Below are positions 53,328 to 63,424 of a stretch of 64,000 nucleotides of DNA, piece by piece (position 1 is the stretch's first letter; the number at the start of each line of letters is the position of its first letter). Source of the DNA: Runella rosea. GTDB taxonomy: Bacteria; Bacteroidota; Bacteroidia; Cytophagales; Spirosomataceae. Location of the stretch: positions 5,325,501 to 5,389,500 of the forward strand of contig NZ_CP030850.1 of NCBI RefSeq assembly GCF_003325355.1. Reading direction: 5' to 3'. The notes under the pieces are model-generated. The model was given only the letters and a program-made list of their open reading frames with translations, ran no database searches and had not been told where the DNA came from. The position numbers and the translations under genes were made by a program.

Positions 53328-54305
53328 ATGAATAATTATTTTACGCAATTAGGGAATTCCACCAAACAACGGGCACGTGGCATGGGGCAATACGGGATTT
53401 TCATCGCTTTTGTGGTGATTTGTCTCATCTTGTCGCTGATTACCCCAAAATTCCTGACCGTTTCCAATTGGACCATCATTGTTACGCAAGTGTCTATCAA
53501 TGCGTTACTGGCATTTGGAGTTACGTTTGTCATCATCACGGGCGGGATTGACCTTTCGCTGGGTTCAATGGTGGCCGTAACGGGGATTGTGGCATCGCTA
53601 TTGGCGCATCCCGATGACTATCCCGTCATTGTGCCCGTTCTGGCGGGTTTGTTGGCGGGCGTTTTCATGGGAGCGTTTAATGGAACCATCATCACCAAAA
53701 GTAAGGTGCCGCCGTTTATTGTTACGCTCGGCACCATGACCATCGGGCGGGGGTTGGCCCTGATTTTGAGCAAAGGACGTCCTGTTTCCAATCTTTCCGA
53801 CTCATTTAATTTTATTGGTGGTGGAAATGTTTTGGGGGTTCCCTTTCCTATTATTGTGCTTATTGTAGCGTTTGTGGTATGTTCGGTGGTTTTGAAAAAG
53901 ACGATTTTGGGGCGTTACATTTATGCCGTTGGGGGCAACGAACAGGCCGCAAAAGCATCGGGAATTCGAGTAAATAAAGTCAAAATGGCCGTTTATACAA
54001 TATGCGGCGGATTAGCGGCCTTGGCAGGCATTTTGCTGACCTCCCGAATCACCACTGGACAGCCAAACGCGGGAGCTGGTTTTGAACTTGATGCCATTGC
54101 GGCGGCCATCATCGGTGGCACAAGTACCTCAGGAGGAACAGGAACCATGACGGGAACTCTCATCGGTGCCTTGCTAATTGGTGTGATTAGCAATGGGTTA
54201 GACTTGCTTAATGTCACCTCCTATTACCAGCAAGTCGTGATGGGGGCTATCATTATCGGGGCCGTGGTACTGGATGGCTGGAATCAGTCGGCCGCGCAGC
54301 GATAA
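53328..54305 (+). CDS. Ribose-type ABC importer permease
   Basis: A 325-residue polytopic membrane protein of the RbsC/BPD_transp_2 type. Eight to ten hydrophobic segments are visible; family sequences are FLTVSNWTIIVTQVSINALLAFGVTFVIITGGIDLSLGS, VPPFIVTLGTMTIGRGLAL and the EAA-like loop NEQAAKASGIRVNKVKMAVYTICG. It forms the inner-membrane channel for a monosaccharide. Second of the ABC operon, with a hairpin-bearing gap on each side. Confidence 0.93.
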   Translation: MNNYFTQLGNSTKQRARGMGQYGIFIAFVVICLILSLITPKFLTVSNWTIIVTQVSINALLAFGVTFVIITGGIDLSLGSMVAVTGIVASLLAHPDDYPVIVPVLAGLLAGVFMGAFNGTIITKSKVPPFIVTLGTMTIGRGLALILSKGRPVSNLSDSFNFIGGGNVLGVPFPIIVLIVAFVVCSVVLKKTILGRYIYAVGGNEQAAKASGIRVNKVKMAVYTICGGLAALAGILLTSRITTGQPNAGAGFELDAIAAAIIGGTSTSGGTGTMTGTLIGALLIGVISNGLDLLNVTSYYQQVVMGAIIIGAVVLDGWNQSAAQR

Positions 54306-54327
54306 GTAAGCAGGCCGTCTTCTTTAA

Positions 54328-54385
54328 CCCCATGCTTTAGCTTGGGGAGTGAAAATAAAATGCAGCCCAAAAGGGCTTTAGCCCT
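54328..54385. repeat. Two short palindromes between transporter genes
   Basis: CCCCA/TGGGG (54328-54332 and 54343-54347) and AGCCC/GGGCT followed by AGCCCT (54364-54385). This text resembles a dispersed Bacteroidota intergenic repeat. It lies between the permease and binding-protein genes. Confidence 0.45.
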
Positions 54386-54419
54386 GACTGTTTTGTAGTA
54401 ACAAACTGAACTATATTAA

Positions 54420-55352
54420 TTGAAAATGAAAAAAATATACCTTGGATTGATTGCTTTGGCGACGTTGGCAGGATGTAACCAAACGAGTGAAAAAGAGAGC
54501 GGCGAAAAGAAAATGGTCATTGGCGTTACGATGCTGAGTATGCAGAATGAGTTCATTGTCAATGTCAGTGATGAAATGGAGAAAAAGGCGCAGGAGTTGG
54601 GTATTGAACTAATCACCGTGGATGCCGAGCGTTCGGCGTTGAAACAGATTGAACAAGTCGAGAGCTTCATTGCCCAAAAAGTAGATGCCATTGTGATGAA
54701 TCCTTGCGAAGTAGAGGCGAGTTCGCCGGCGGTGACCAAAGCTTTGGCGGCCAAGATTCCCATCATCAATGTTAATTCAGAAACCAGCACTAAACCTTCG
54801 GCGTTTGTGGGTTCTGATGATGTGGAGTCGGGCCGAATTGCCATGAAATTCATTGCCGAAAAACTGGGCGGTAAAGGAAATGTGGTCATGATGCACGGCT
54901 ACATGGGACAAGCCGCGCAAATCAAACGCGAGCAGGGCGCGCGCGAAATTTTGAAACAATATCCTGACCTGAAACTAATTGCGCATCAAACGGGCGAATG
55001 GGACCGCGCCAAGTCGATGTCACTGATGGAAAACTGGATTCAGTCTTATGGCAAAGACATTAATGCGGTATTTGCCCAAAACGATGAAATGGGCATGGGA
55101 GCCGTCAATGCCCTGACGGCGGCGGGCATGAAAGATAAAGTGATTGTTGTCAGTATTGATGCGATTCCTGATGCACTGCAAGCGGTAAAAAAGGGAACTT
55201 TGGACGCGACCGTTTTTCAAAATGCACAACAACAGGGAGCCAAAGCAATAGAAACCGCCGTGAAGCTATACAAAGGAGAAGCCGTTGAAAAAGAGGTGCT
55301 TATTCCTTTTCAGTTGGTTACCAAAGACAATGTAACAACCTTCATTAAATAA
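54420..55352 (+). CDS. Ribose-type sugar-binding lipoprotein
   Basis: A 310-residue periplasmic-binding-protein-like lipoprotein (lipobox ALATLAGC, Cys19). The fold is the Peripla_BP_4 type: KMVIGVTMLSMQNEFIVNVSDEMEKKAQELGIELITVDAERSALKQIEQVESFIAQKVDAIVMNPCEVEAS, then IIN and ALKKGTLDATVFQN-like segments. It delivers a monosaccharide to the permease; lipidation suggests anchoring in the periplasm. ATG at 54420 is chosen; a second ATG at 54426 is nearly equivalent. Third of the ABC operon, followed by a terminator 170 bases on. Confidence 0.92.
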   Translation: MKMKKIYLGLIALATLAGCNQTSEKESGEKKMVIGVTMLSMQNEFIVNVSDEMEKKAQELGIELITVDAERSALKQIEQVESFIAQKVDAIVMNPCEVEASSPAVTKALAAKIPIINVNSETSTKPSAFVGSDDVESGRIAMKFIAEKLGGKGNVVMMHGYMGQAAQIKREQGAREILKQYPDLKLIAHQTGEWDRAKSMSLMENWIQSYGKDINAVFAQNDEMGMGAVNALTAAGMKDKVIVVSIDAIPDALQAVKKGTLDATVFQNAQQQGAKAIETAVKLYKGEAVEKEVLIPFQLVTKDNVTTFIK

Positions 55353-55819
55353 GGATAGTTAGGGATATTTTTTTTAGCTACCGTCCTTGTCTACTTTAGA
55401 AAAAACTTAATTTAGAAGTTTTTGAAAAACTTTTTATCACAAAAATATCCCATTCATAATGGGTAAGTGTTTCTGCTTTTAGTAATTATAAACTTACAAT
55501 ATTTAATATAAAGCACTGATATTCAGCCTAATGTAGAAGAGGGTGCTTTTCTACATTGGGCTTTTTAATTTCAGGCACGCCCGAATGGGGGTTTAAATCC
55601 AATTTGAGTGGCAATAACTTCTTTCTCTTTTGACCGAAACCGACTTCAAAGCGGTCTTCTCTAGGATAATTTCAGGGTATGTTTTGACTTTGGCAGGATG
55701 GCATAGGATAGTTCTTTTAGCGGACTTTTAAATATTTGTACAATAAAGGGGATTTATATTTCTATTTTATGAATCCTTTTTACTATTATCTATCTACTTA
55801 ACATTTAAATCATTTTCAA
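55353..55819. other. Intergenic upstream of susC
   Basis: Holds the ABC operon terminator (55525-55566) and the susC leader. A second short hairpin is AAAAACTT against AAGTTTTT near 55401-55423. I found no convincing -33/-7 promoter pair and no SusC regulator gene or riboswitch-like structure. Confidence 0.4.
55525..55566 (+). terminator. Rho-independent terminator of the ABC operon
   Basis: Stem AGCCTAATGTAGAA against TTCTACATTGGGCT (55525-55538 and 55549-55562, one mismatch), 10-base loop, then a T-run. Confidence 0.85.
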
Positions 55820-58800
55820 ATGAAAAGAAAATTTATTCTATCTAAGAGTAAATTCCGGACGCTTTATTCCCTGCTGGCGCTGGTTTTACTTTTTACATTT
55901 TCCTCGTTTGCGCAACAATCAATCACGGGTAAAGTTTCTGCTGCCGATGGAGAAACGTTGGTTGGGGTAAACGTAAGCGTTAAAGGAACCACGAGAGGTA
56001 CCACAACTGACGCAAACGGTACGTACAAAATTGAGGCGGCGAGTAATGCAACGTTGGTATTCAGTTACATTGGTTATCTGACCAAAGAGGTGGTTGTAGG
56101 AAACCAACAGACAATCAACGTAAGCTTGGACGTAAATGATAAAACCCTTAGTGAAATCGTGGTAGTGGGGTACGGTAGCCAAGTGAAAAAAGAAGTAACT
56201 GGAGCTGTTCAGACGATTACAGCTAAAGAAATCAAAGACCTTCCAGTTTCTCAAATAGCTCAAAAGCTTCAAGGGCAAGTGGCTGGGGTACAAATTAACC
56301 AAACGACAGGTCGGCCAGGGCAAGGGATGAACGTCCGTATCAGAGGTCAACTTTCGGTATCGGGTGGTAGTGATCCACTCTACGTCGTTGATGGTTTTCC
56401 GATTACGGGAAATATCGGTGCTCTCAACCCCGACGAAATTGAAGATATTTCTATTTTGAAAGATGCCGCTTCTACTGCGCTTTATGGTTCGCGGGCGGCC
56501 AATGGGGTTGTACTTATCACCACCAAAAGAGGCAAATCGGGTCAAACCAACGTAAGTTTTAACGTTTTTACGGGTACGCAAGTAGTTCCTAAGAAAGGAC
56601 GTTTTGAGATGATGGATGCGGTTGAGTTTGCTCAGTTTAAAAAAGAATACTATGAAGATGCCAAACAGCCCGTTCCTGCTGAATTCCAAAACCCATCTAT
56701 TTATGAAGGGAAAAACAACGACTGGTACGATGCCGTGCTTCGTCGTGCTCCTCTACAAAGCTACAACTTGACAGTGACTTCAAACAAAGATCGGGTAAGC
56801 ACTTCATTGGTAGCAGGGGTATTCAATCAAGAAGGGATTGTAATCAATACCAAATACCAACGCTATTCACTTCGTTTGAACAGCGAATACAAAGTTTCGG
56901 ACAAAGTAACGGTTGGTTTGAACATCGCTCCGCAATATGTATTTGATAATACGCCACGTACCGACGGCGACCGTGGTACAGGTATCTTGTTCAATGCCAT
57001 CCACACTTGGCCGGTGATGCCTATCTATGATGACAAAGGTGACCTGACGCTTTTCAACCGTTTTCCTTCCAGCACCGGTAATATCTTTGCTTATCCTAAC
57101 TGGGTGCGTGCGGCAAATGAGTTGGTCAACGAAACCAAGCAAACCAATATTCTCTCAAACGCCTATATTTCCTACAGCCCTATCAAGGGTTTGACCTTGA
57201 AATCAACGTTCAACGTCGAGATGCTGAATCAAAAGTTCTTCTTCTTTAATCCTTCTACGGCTACCAGTGCCATCAATACGGCGGTACCTGTTACGGCGGT
57301 TTCGATACGAGAAGCCACCGACAATTTGGGCTGGTTGAACGAGAACTTGGCTACGTATGTCAAGTCATTTAATAACCACAACTTTGAGCTATTGGCAGGT
57401 TATACTAACCAAAGTTTCCGTAGTGAATCAAGCCGTATCCAGGCAGATACTTATTCAGATGACCGCCTTCCAACGATACAGGGGGCTATTAACGTCGCTC
57501 GGGGCGGAACCTTCAGCAACGTGCAAGAATGGACATTGACTTCATTGCTTTCGCGTTTGGCCTACAATTATAAAGGCAAGTATCTTTTTACTGCCTCTAT
57601 TCGTCGCGACGGTTCTTCTCGCTTTGGTTCTAACAACCGTTGGGGTACTTTCCCATCGGTATCCGCAGGGTGGGTAGTATCTGACGAAGATTTTATGAAG
57701 AATTTCAGCAAAGTCTCTTTTGCTAAATTGAGAGCAAGCGTAGGGGTAACGGGTAACAACAACATCGGTAACTATACACAGTACGCGCTTATTAACAATA
57801 CGGTGAACGCCGTCTTTGGAAACAACGTGGCTGCTGGGGCGGCTGTTACATCCCTTGCCAACTCTAACCTTGGTTGGGAAACAACCCGTCAGGTGGATGT
57901 TGGTTTTGACCTTGGATTCCTCAATGACCGTCTCCAATTTACGTACGACTATTACACCAAAAATACCACCAACCTGTTGTATGCAGTACAGATTCCTCAA
58001 GAGTCAGGCTTTACTAACTTCAACGACAACATCGGTGAAATTAAATTCTGGGGACATGAGTTCTCGCTTAACACTCGCATCGTTGACCGTGGTAAGTTGA
58101 AGTGGAGCGTAAACTCTAACATCTCGTTCAACCGCAACAAAGTGTTGGCCCTTGCCGATGGTATTGATCGCGTGTATGGTCTACACCACATCACAAAGGT
58201 AGGTGAGCCTTTTGGTCAGTTCTACGGACACTTGGCCAACGGTGTATATATGAACGCCGAAGATCTCAAAAACTCTCCTGTTGTTCCTGGACGTTCATTT
58301 GTTGGTACAATTAAACTCGTTGACGTAAATGGTGACGGGGTTCTTACCAACGGTGGAGACAGAGATGACCGCACGATTTTGGGTAATCCATTCCCTAAAT
58401 TTACTTACGGAATAACCACAAACTTAACATACGGCAACTTCGACTTTAGCGTAATAGGCTCGGGTTCGCAGGGCAACCAATTGTGGGTACGTCACTTGTA
58501 CAGTACTGCCAACCTTGATGGGGTGTTTAACCTTCACAGAGAAGTAAAATATCGCTTCCGCTCAGAAGCCAACCCTGGCAAAGGGTTCTACGGAACCACC
58601 GTGGGTGGTGGTACTGCAACGGGTATTGAGCGTGACTGGCAAAACAGCCGTTTCGTAGCCGATGCTTCTTTCTTTACCATCAAAAACATTACGGTAGGTT
58701 ATACCATCAACAAGCGCAATAAGCTTTTCCGCTCGGCACGCGTGTATGCCTCTATTCAGCAGGCGTTGGTGTTTACCAAGTACTGGGGTGGATCTAACCC

Positions 58801-58918
58801 TGAGACCAGCGCGCAGCAAAACGGACAAGGTGATGGTGGAAACCTGAGCCCTGGGGTTGATTTGTTCAACTATCCAGTACCACGTACGTCGACGATTGGG
58901 GTAAACTTTAATTTCTAG
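55820..58918 (+). CDS. SusC/RagA-type TonB-dependent outer-membrane receptor
   Basis: A 1032-residue SusC-like protein. A signal peptide (ALVLLFTFSSFAQQ) is followed by a carboxypeptidase-regulatory-like domain (SITGKVSAADGETLVGVNVSVKGTTRGTTTDANG), the TonB-box-like EIVVVGYG, a plug domain (VQINQTTGRPGQGMNVRIRGQLSVSGGSDPLYVVDGFPI), and a barrel ending in TSTIGVNFNF with a C-terminal Phe. SusC proteins import oligosaccharides or peptides across the outer membrane together with SusD. The partner SusD is the next gene. No extracytoplasmic sigma/anti-sigma pair is nearby, so regulation is unclear. Confidence 0.95.
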   Translation: MKRKFILSKSKFRTLYSLLALVLLFTFSSFAQQSITGKVSAADGETLVGVNVSVKGTTRGTTTDANGTYKIEAASNATLVFSYIGYLTKEVVVGNQQTINVSLDVNDKTLSEIVVVGYGSQVKKEVTGAVQTITAKEIKDLPVSQIAQKLQGQVAGVQINQTTGRPGQGMNVRIRGQLSVSGGSDPLYVVDGFPITGNIGALNPDEIEDISILKDAASTALYGSRAANGVVLITTKRGKSGQTNVSFNVFTGTQVVPKKGRFEMMDAVEFAQFKKEYYEDAKQPVPAEFQNPSIYEGKNNDWYDAVLRRAPLQSYNLTVTSNKDRVSTSLVAGVFNQEGIVINTKYQRYSLRLNSEYKVSDKVTVGLNIAPQYVFDNTPRTDGDRGTGILFNAIHTWPVMPIYDDKGDLTLFNRFPSSTGNIFAYPNWVRAANELVNETKQTNILSNAYISYSPIKGLTLKSTFNVEMLNQKFFFFNPSTATSAINTAVPVTAVSIREATDNLGWLNENLATYVKSFNNHNFELLAGYTNQSFRSESSRIQADTYSDDRLPTIQGAINVARGGTFSNVQEWTLTSLLSRLAYNYKGKYLFTASIRRDGSSRFGSNNRWGTFPSVSAGWVVSDEDFMKNFSKVSFAKLRASVGVTGNNNIGNYTQYALINNTVNAVFGNNVAAGAAVTSLANSNLGWETTRQVDVGFDLGFLNDRLQFTYDYYTKNTTNLLYAVQIPQESGFTNFNDNIGEIKFWGHEFSLNTRIVDRGKLKWSVNSNISFNRNKVLALADGIDRVYGLHHITKVGEPFGQFYGHLANGVYMNAEDLKNSPVVPGRSFVGTIKLVDVNGDGVLTNGGDRDDRTILGNPFPKFTYGITTNLTYGNFDFSVIGSGSQGNQLWVRHLYSTANLDGVFNLHREVKYRFRSEANPGKGFYGTTVGGGTATGIERDWQNSRFVADASFFTIKNITVGYTINKRNKLFRSARVYASIQQALVFTKYWGGSNPETSAQQNGQGDGGNLSPGVDLFNYPVPRTSTIGVNFNF

Positions 58919-58934
58919 CAAAGTAGATTTAGTT

Positions 58935-58984
58935 GATTTGGAGGGTGTAAATCCATTTACACTGTGGCTGCACTCCTCCAAATC
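58935..58984. repeat. Composite hairpin between susC and susD
   Basis: Nested inverted repeats: GATTTGGAGG (58935-58944) with CCTCCAAATC (58975-58984), and within it GTGTAAA (58945-58951) with TTTACAC (58956-58962). A structured spacer of this kind may set the ratio of SusC to SusD. Confidence 0.6.
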
Positions 58985-59017
58985 GCATAAAATCAACTTA
59001 AAAACACTGAATAAAAC

Positions 59018-60526
59018 ATGAAAAAATCAATCATATTTTCTATTGCGTTAAGTCTAGGGGCATTTAGTTGCAGTGACGACTTCCTTACCGTTACGCCAGA
59101 GACTGCGTTGAGTTCGGCCACATTTTTTAAGACTGAAACCGACTTCATACAGGCTGTCAATAGTGCTTATGTTCCGCTGCGAACACTTCATAATATTACT
59201 TCTCATTTACTTTCCGAGCAACATTCGGATAATGCACGCTACGTACGTAACGTCTTGTTTGGAGCGACCGAAAACCAGTCGAACTTAGCAGATTTCAACG
59301 TACCTACGGCGAATGGTATTACTACCAACGGTAACGTTCTGACGGCTTATCGTCAAAACTACCTCATCATTGCCCGGGCTAACCAGGTATTGGCATTGAT
59401 TGATGCTTCTACTATCCCTGATGCAACCAAAAAGAATGTAAAAGGGCAGGCACTATTTCTGAGAGCGTTGTCTTATTTGGAAATAGCACGTTACTTTAAC
59501 CGTGGCCCACTCCAATTAACTCCCGTTAGTGTACGTTCAGAAGCTGCTGCTGCGCTTGGTACAGGCGAACAGTTGTACGCTCAAATCATCAAGGATGCCA
59601 CAGAAGCCATTGGTTTATTACCCGCAAAATCTGCACAGGAAGCAGGCCGGGCTACTTCCGGAGCCGCTCGTGCTTTGTTGGCTAACGTCTACATGATTCA
59701 GAAAAAATGGGCTGATGCCGAAACGCAACTTCGGGCCATTGTATCAAGCGGTGAGTATAGCTTGATGCCCAACTATGCCGATGCATTTTCTAACAGTACA
59801 AGCAATAAGAACACCAGGGAGTCGGTCTTTGAAGTGCAGTATTTGGAAGGTTCGCAGGGCCTTAACGGAAACTTTTTGTACAGTATGCTTCCTTTTCCTA
59901 TCGCTGCCAATGAGTTGGTTACGATTACGGGAACATCTAATCCCCAGCCTTTATCTGGTGAAGGCAACAACATCCCAACGCCCGATTTAATAGAGGCCTA
60001 TGAAACAGGCGATAAGCGTAAAGAGGCCACGATTGGCACGATTACTTTGGGTGGTGCTTTGCATGCCAACAAAACTTTTCCTTACATCAAAAAGTATGCA
60101 AGACCGCATGCGTTGCACAACAACCACGGCATGAACTGGCCCATTTATCGCTACTCAGAAGTGCTGTTGTTCTTGGCAGAAGCATTGATTGAGCAAAACA
60201 AATTGGCGGATGCTACTCCTTTCCTCAATCAAGTTCGCACGCGTGCGGGATTGGCCAATACCACTGCCACTACCCAAGCCGCCCTGCGCGATGCTGTGTA
60301 TCAGGAGCGCCGGGTTGAGTTGGCTTTTGAATCAAAGCGTCTGCATGATTTAGTTCGTACAGGTCGCCTTGAAACCGTGATTAAAGCCTACGGAGACCGG
60401 GTCAAAGCTGATAAATTTAGATATTATTTCCCAGCTGAAGGTTTTGTGCCAAGCGATGCTTTCACCAACATTACCCCTTACTACGGTCTTCCTGCTGCCG
60501 AGGCAGACTTAAGTCCTAATTTCTAA
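59018..60526 (+). CDS. SusD/RagB-type outer-membrane lipoprotein
   Basis: A 502-residue SusD-family protein (lipobox LGAFSC, Cys18). TPR-like helices (FIQAVNSAYVPLRTLHNITSH, ALFLRALSYLEIARYFNRGPLQLTPVSV) and the C-terminal family segment YRYSEVLLFLAEALIEQNKLADATPFLNQVRTRAGL are diagnostic. SusD caps the SusC barrel and captures glycans at the cell surface. Substrate unknown; the nearby keto-sugar genes suggest an oligosaccharide or glycoside. Confidence 0.95.
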   Translation: MKKSIIFSIALSLGAFSCSDDFLTVTPETALSSATFFKTETDFIQAVNSAYVPLRTLHNITSHLLSEQHSDNARYVRNVLFGATENQSNLADFNVPTANGITTNGNVLTAYRQNYLIIARANQVLALIDASTIPDATKKNVKGQALFLRALSYLEIARYFNRGPLQLTPVSVRSEAAAALGTGEQLYAQIIKDATEAIGLLPAKSAQEAGRATSGAARALLANVYMIQKKWADAETQLRAIVSSGEYSLMPNYADAFSNSTSNKNTRESVFEVQYLEGSQGLNGNFLYSMLPFPIAANELVTITGTSNPQPLSGEGNNIPTPDLIEAYETGDKRKEATIGTITLGGALHANKTFPYIKKYARPHALHNNHGMNWPIYRYSEVLLFLAEALIEQNKLADATPFLNQVRTRAGLANTTATTQAALRDAVYQERRVELAFESKRLHDLVRTGRLETVIKAYGDRVKADKFRYYFPAEGFVPSDAFTNITPYYGLPAAEADLSPNF

Positions 60527-60541
60527 CGTATAGCCCAAAAC

Positions 60542-60586
60542 GAGCCGGTTTCTTCTACAGAGACTGGCTCATTTTGATTTTACAGT
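60542..60586 (+). terminator. Terminator after susD
   Basis: Stem GAGCCGGTTTC against GAGACTGGCTC (60542-60552 and 60560-60570, wobble pairs) followed by a T-rich stretch, 15 bases after the susD stop. Confidence 0.7.
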
Positions 60587-60703
60587 GATGAAATTAGAAA
60601 AGGATAGCCCATTTTGTAAACGATAGGGTAAAACATACTGACAGACTAGCTTTTGTTACAACAGAAAATTTCATACTAATTACATTTAAAAGCATACACT
60701 TTT

Positions 60704-63379
60704 ATGTATCCTAAACACCAGTCTATCCCTAAATTGTTGGCAGTGGGAGCCTTATTCGTACTGGGAGCTTCCTTTACGATTTTAAATAAAACCGAACCAG
60801 CTGTCAATGGCCGAGACGACCCAAAAACGGAGAAATTAAAACTCCAACCTGGCTTTAAAGCCGAACACCTTTACAGTCCTTCAGAAAATAACCAAGGTTC
60901 TTGGGTCTCAATGACATTTGATGATAAAGGGCGTATGATTGTTTCTGATCAATATGGCGGGTTGTTTCGTCTGAAAATCCCTGCGATTGGCGCGGGTACA
61001 ACGCCCTCTATTGAGAAATTAGAAATTGGTAAAGCTGTAGGAACCGACACTGTCGGAATGGGCTATGCACAAGGGCTATTGTACGCATTCAACAGCCTTT
61101 ATGTGATGATCAACAACCGGAGCAACCCTAAGTTTTCGAGGGGTAGCGGCCTGTATCGTTTACAAGATACGAATAACGATGACCAATTTGATAAAGTGAC
61201 GGTCTTAAGAACCTTCAAAGGGGAAGGAGAACACGGACCGCACAGTATTGTTTTATCGCCCGATAAACAATCTTTATTTGTAGTGGCGGGTAACTTTACA
61301 CAACCCGGGACGATGGATACTTATCGCCTTCCACCCGTATGGCAGGATGATAATTTGCTGCCCATGATTAAAGACCCACGCGGCCACGATGCCGAACCAA
61401 AAGTACCGGCGGGATGGATTGCGAATATTGATCCTGAGGGAAAAAAATGGGAAATGGTAGCTTCTGGCTTCAGAAACCCTTACGATATTGCCTTCAACGA
61501 AGCGGGTGATTTGTTTACTTACGATTCAGATATGGAGTGGGACTTTGGCCTTCCTTGGTATCGCCCAACGCGGATTGCTCACGTGACAAGCGGCCTAGAA
61601 TTTGGTTGGAGAACGGGTACGGCAAAATGGTCGGCCACTTGGCCCGATAACCTTCCTGCCATCGTGAATATCGGACAAGGCTCTCCTACCAACTTGATTC
61701 ACTTGAAAGATGCCAAATTCCCTGCGAAATACAAAAGAACCCTTTTGGCTTTTGACTGGAGTTTCGGAATTATGCACGCCATTAATCTTAAACCCTCGGG
61801 GGCTACCTATGCTGGTGAAAGAGAAGAATTCTTGTCGGGAATTCCCCTTCCTTTGACTGATGGCGCGATAGGTCCTGATGGAGCATTGTACTTCCTCACC
61901 GGAGGCCGTCGTCTCGAATCTGATTTGTATCGTGTTTATTATGATGGGCCTGAAAGCACAGCACCTGTTGCTGCTGCGCCAATCAATAAAGACCATGAAT
62001 TAAGAAGAAGTTTGGAGCGTTTTCACGGTGCACCTAACAGCGCGGCTGTTGCCACAGCTTGGCCATATTTGAAACATCCCGATCGTCACATTCGTTATGC
62101 GGCTCGGGTAGCGGTAGAAAATCAGCCAGTAGCAGAATGGCAGGATAAGGCATTAAATGAAAAAGACCCGATTGCCTTAACCAATGCAATGATTGCGTTG
62201 GCAAGAGAAGGCAAACCCGATCAAAAAAGTGCCATATTTAAGGCATTGATGTCCATCAACTACAAAGCGCTTTCAGAAAGTCAGCAAATTGATATATTGC
62301 GGGCGTTCGAACTTGTACTACTTCGTATGGGGGTACCTGATGCAGCTCAATCAGCTCAAGTCAGTGCCTATCTTAATCCTTTTTATCCAGCTGCTAACGC
62401 TGACATCAACCGGGGGTTAAGTAAAGTATTAGTAACGTTGGAGGCTCCTGGTGTAGTAGCTAAAACACTTGCGTTGCTTGAAGCCAAAGAGGTTCCAGCA
62501 AACACAACGGCGGGAGGTGCCACGGCCACGGCTTCGGCGGAATTGATTATGCGTAACCCACAGTATGGGTTAGATATTGCAGATATGTTGAAACACATGC
62601 CGCCCGCACAGCAGACCTTTTATGCTACCATGTTGAGCGTTGCCAAAAGTGGTTGGACGCCTGAACTGCACGAAAAATATTTCAAATGGTTCAACAAAGC
62701 ATTTAGTTATAAAGGGGGCCGAAGCTATATTGGATTTATTGAAAGAGCCCGTAAAATGGCGCTGAAAAACGTTCCCGAAAACAAAGTTGCCTACTACGAC
62801 AAACTTTCGGGTGGCGAGTTGCTGAGCAAAAACGGAAATGATTTGGTCAAACTGGTTTATCCCAAAGGCCCAGGCAAAAACTGGAAATTAGACAATGCAC
62901 TTCCGTTGGTTGAAGCGGGATTGTCGGGACGGAATTTTGAGCAAGGCAAAAACATGTACAACGCCATTACCTGTAACCGTTGCCACAGTATGCGCGGCGA
63001 AGGTGGAAGTATCGGTCCTGATTTGACGCAGTTAGGAACTCGTTTCTCCGCAAAAGATATGCTTGAAGCGATTATCGAGCCTAATAAAACCATTTCTGAC
63101 CAATACGCCGCAACGCACTTTACACTCAAAAATGGACAGACGGTCGTGGGACGATTGACCAACGAAGATGCCAATAACTATTACGTTTCTCAGAACCCGT
63201 ATGAACCTGAGACCGTCATGAAGTTGGCGAAAAAGAACGTAGCATCGCACAAGTATTCACCAGTGTCTATCATGTATGGTAACTTAATCAATAGCCTCAG
63301 CGAAGAAGAATTGAAGGATTTGATGGCTTATTTGATGGCTGGAGGAAACGAAAAGAACCCGATGTTTACTGCAAAATAA
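60704..63379 (+). CDS. Exported PVC-type beta-propeller / HEAT / cytochrome c protein
   Basis: An 891-residue protein with an N-terminal signal or anchor (LLAVGALFVLGASFTI). A beta-propeller of the PVC-type/glucose-sorbosone dehydrogenase-like kind spans about 45-420 (LQPGFKAEHLYSPSENNQGSWVSMTFDDKGRMIVSDQYGGLFRL, GFRNPYDIAFNEAGDLFTYDSDMEWDFG), followed by a HEAT-like repeat region and a C-terminal cytochrome c motif C757-NRC-H761 with axial-Met context DNL-like sequence. Architecture parallels the 49260 gene, but without its lipobox and with low sequence similarity, so they are not recent duplicates. It follows susCD with its own leader, and is likely part of periplasmic sugar oxidation. Confidence 0.85.
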   Translation: MYPKHQSIPKLLAVGALFVLGASFTILNKTEPAVNGRDDPKTEKLKLQPGFKAEHLYSPSENNQGSWVSMTFDDKGRMIVSDQYGGLFRLKIPAIGAGTTPSIEKLEIGKAVGTDTVGMGYAQGLLYAFNSLYVMINNRSNPKFSRGSGLYRLQDTNNDDQFDKVTVLRTFKGEGEHGPHSIVLSPDKQSLFVVAGNFTQPGTMDTYRLPPVWQDDNLLPMIKDPRGHDAEPKVPAGWIANIDPEGKKWEMVASGFRNPYDIAFNEAGDLFTYDSDMEWDFGLPWYRPTRIAHVTSGLEFGWRTGTAKWSATWPDNLPAIVNIGQGSPTNLIHLKDAKFPAKYKRTLLAFDWSFGIMHAINLKPSGATYAGEREEFLSGIPLPLTDGAIGPDGALYFLTGGRRLESDLYRVYYDGPESTAPVAAAPINKDHELRRSLERFHGAPNSAAVATAWPYLKHPDRHIRYAARVAVENQPVAEWQDKALNEKDPIALTNAMIALAREGKPDQKSAIFKALMSINYKALSESQQIDILRAFELVLLRMGVPDAAQSAQVSAYLNPFYPAANADINRGLSKVLVTLEAPGVVAKTLALLEAKEVPANTTAGGATATASAELIMRNPQYGLDIADMLKHMPPAQQTFYATMLSVAKSGWTPELHEKYFKWFNKAFSYKGGRSYIGFIERARKMALKNVPENKVAYYDKLSGGELLSKNGNDLVKLVYPKGPGKNWKLDNALPLVEAGLSGRNFEQGKNMYNAITCNRCHSMRGEGGSIGPDLTQLGTRFSAKDMLEAIIEPNKTISDQYAATHFTLKNGQTVVGRLTNEDANNYYVSQNPYEPETVMKLAKKNVASHKYSPVSIMYGNLINSLSEEELKDLMAYLMAGGNEKNPMFTAK

Positions 63380-63424
63380 TAATGCAGAACTAGGCGAAAA
63401 ATAAATAAAAACAGTTTGATGAGA

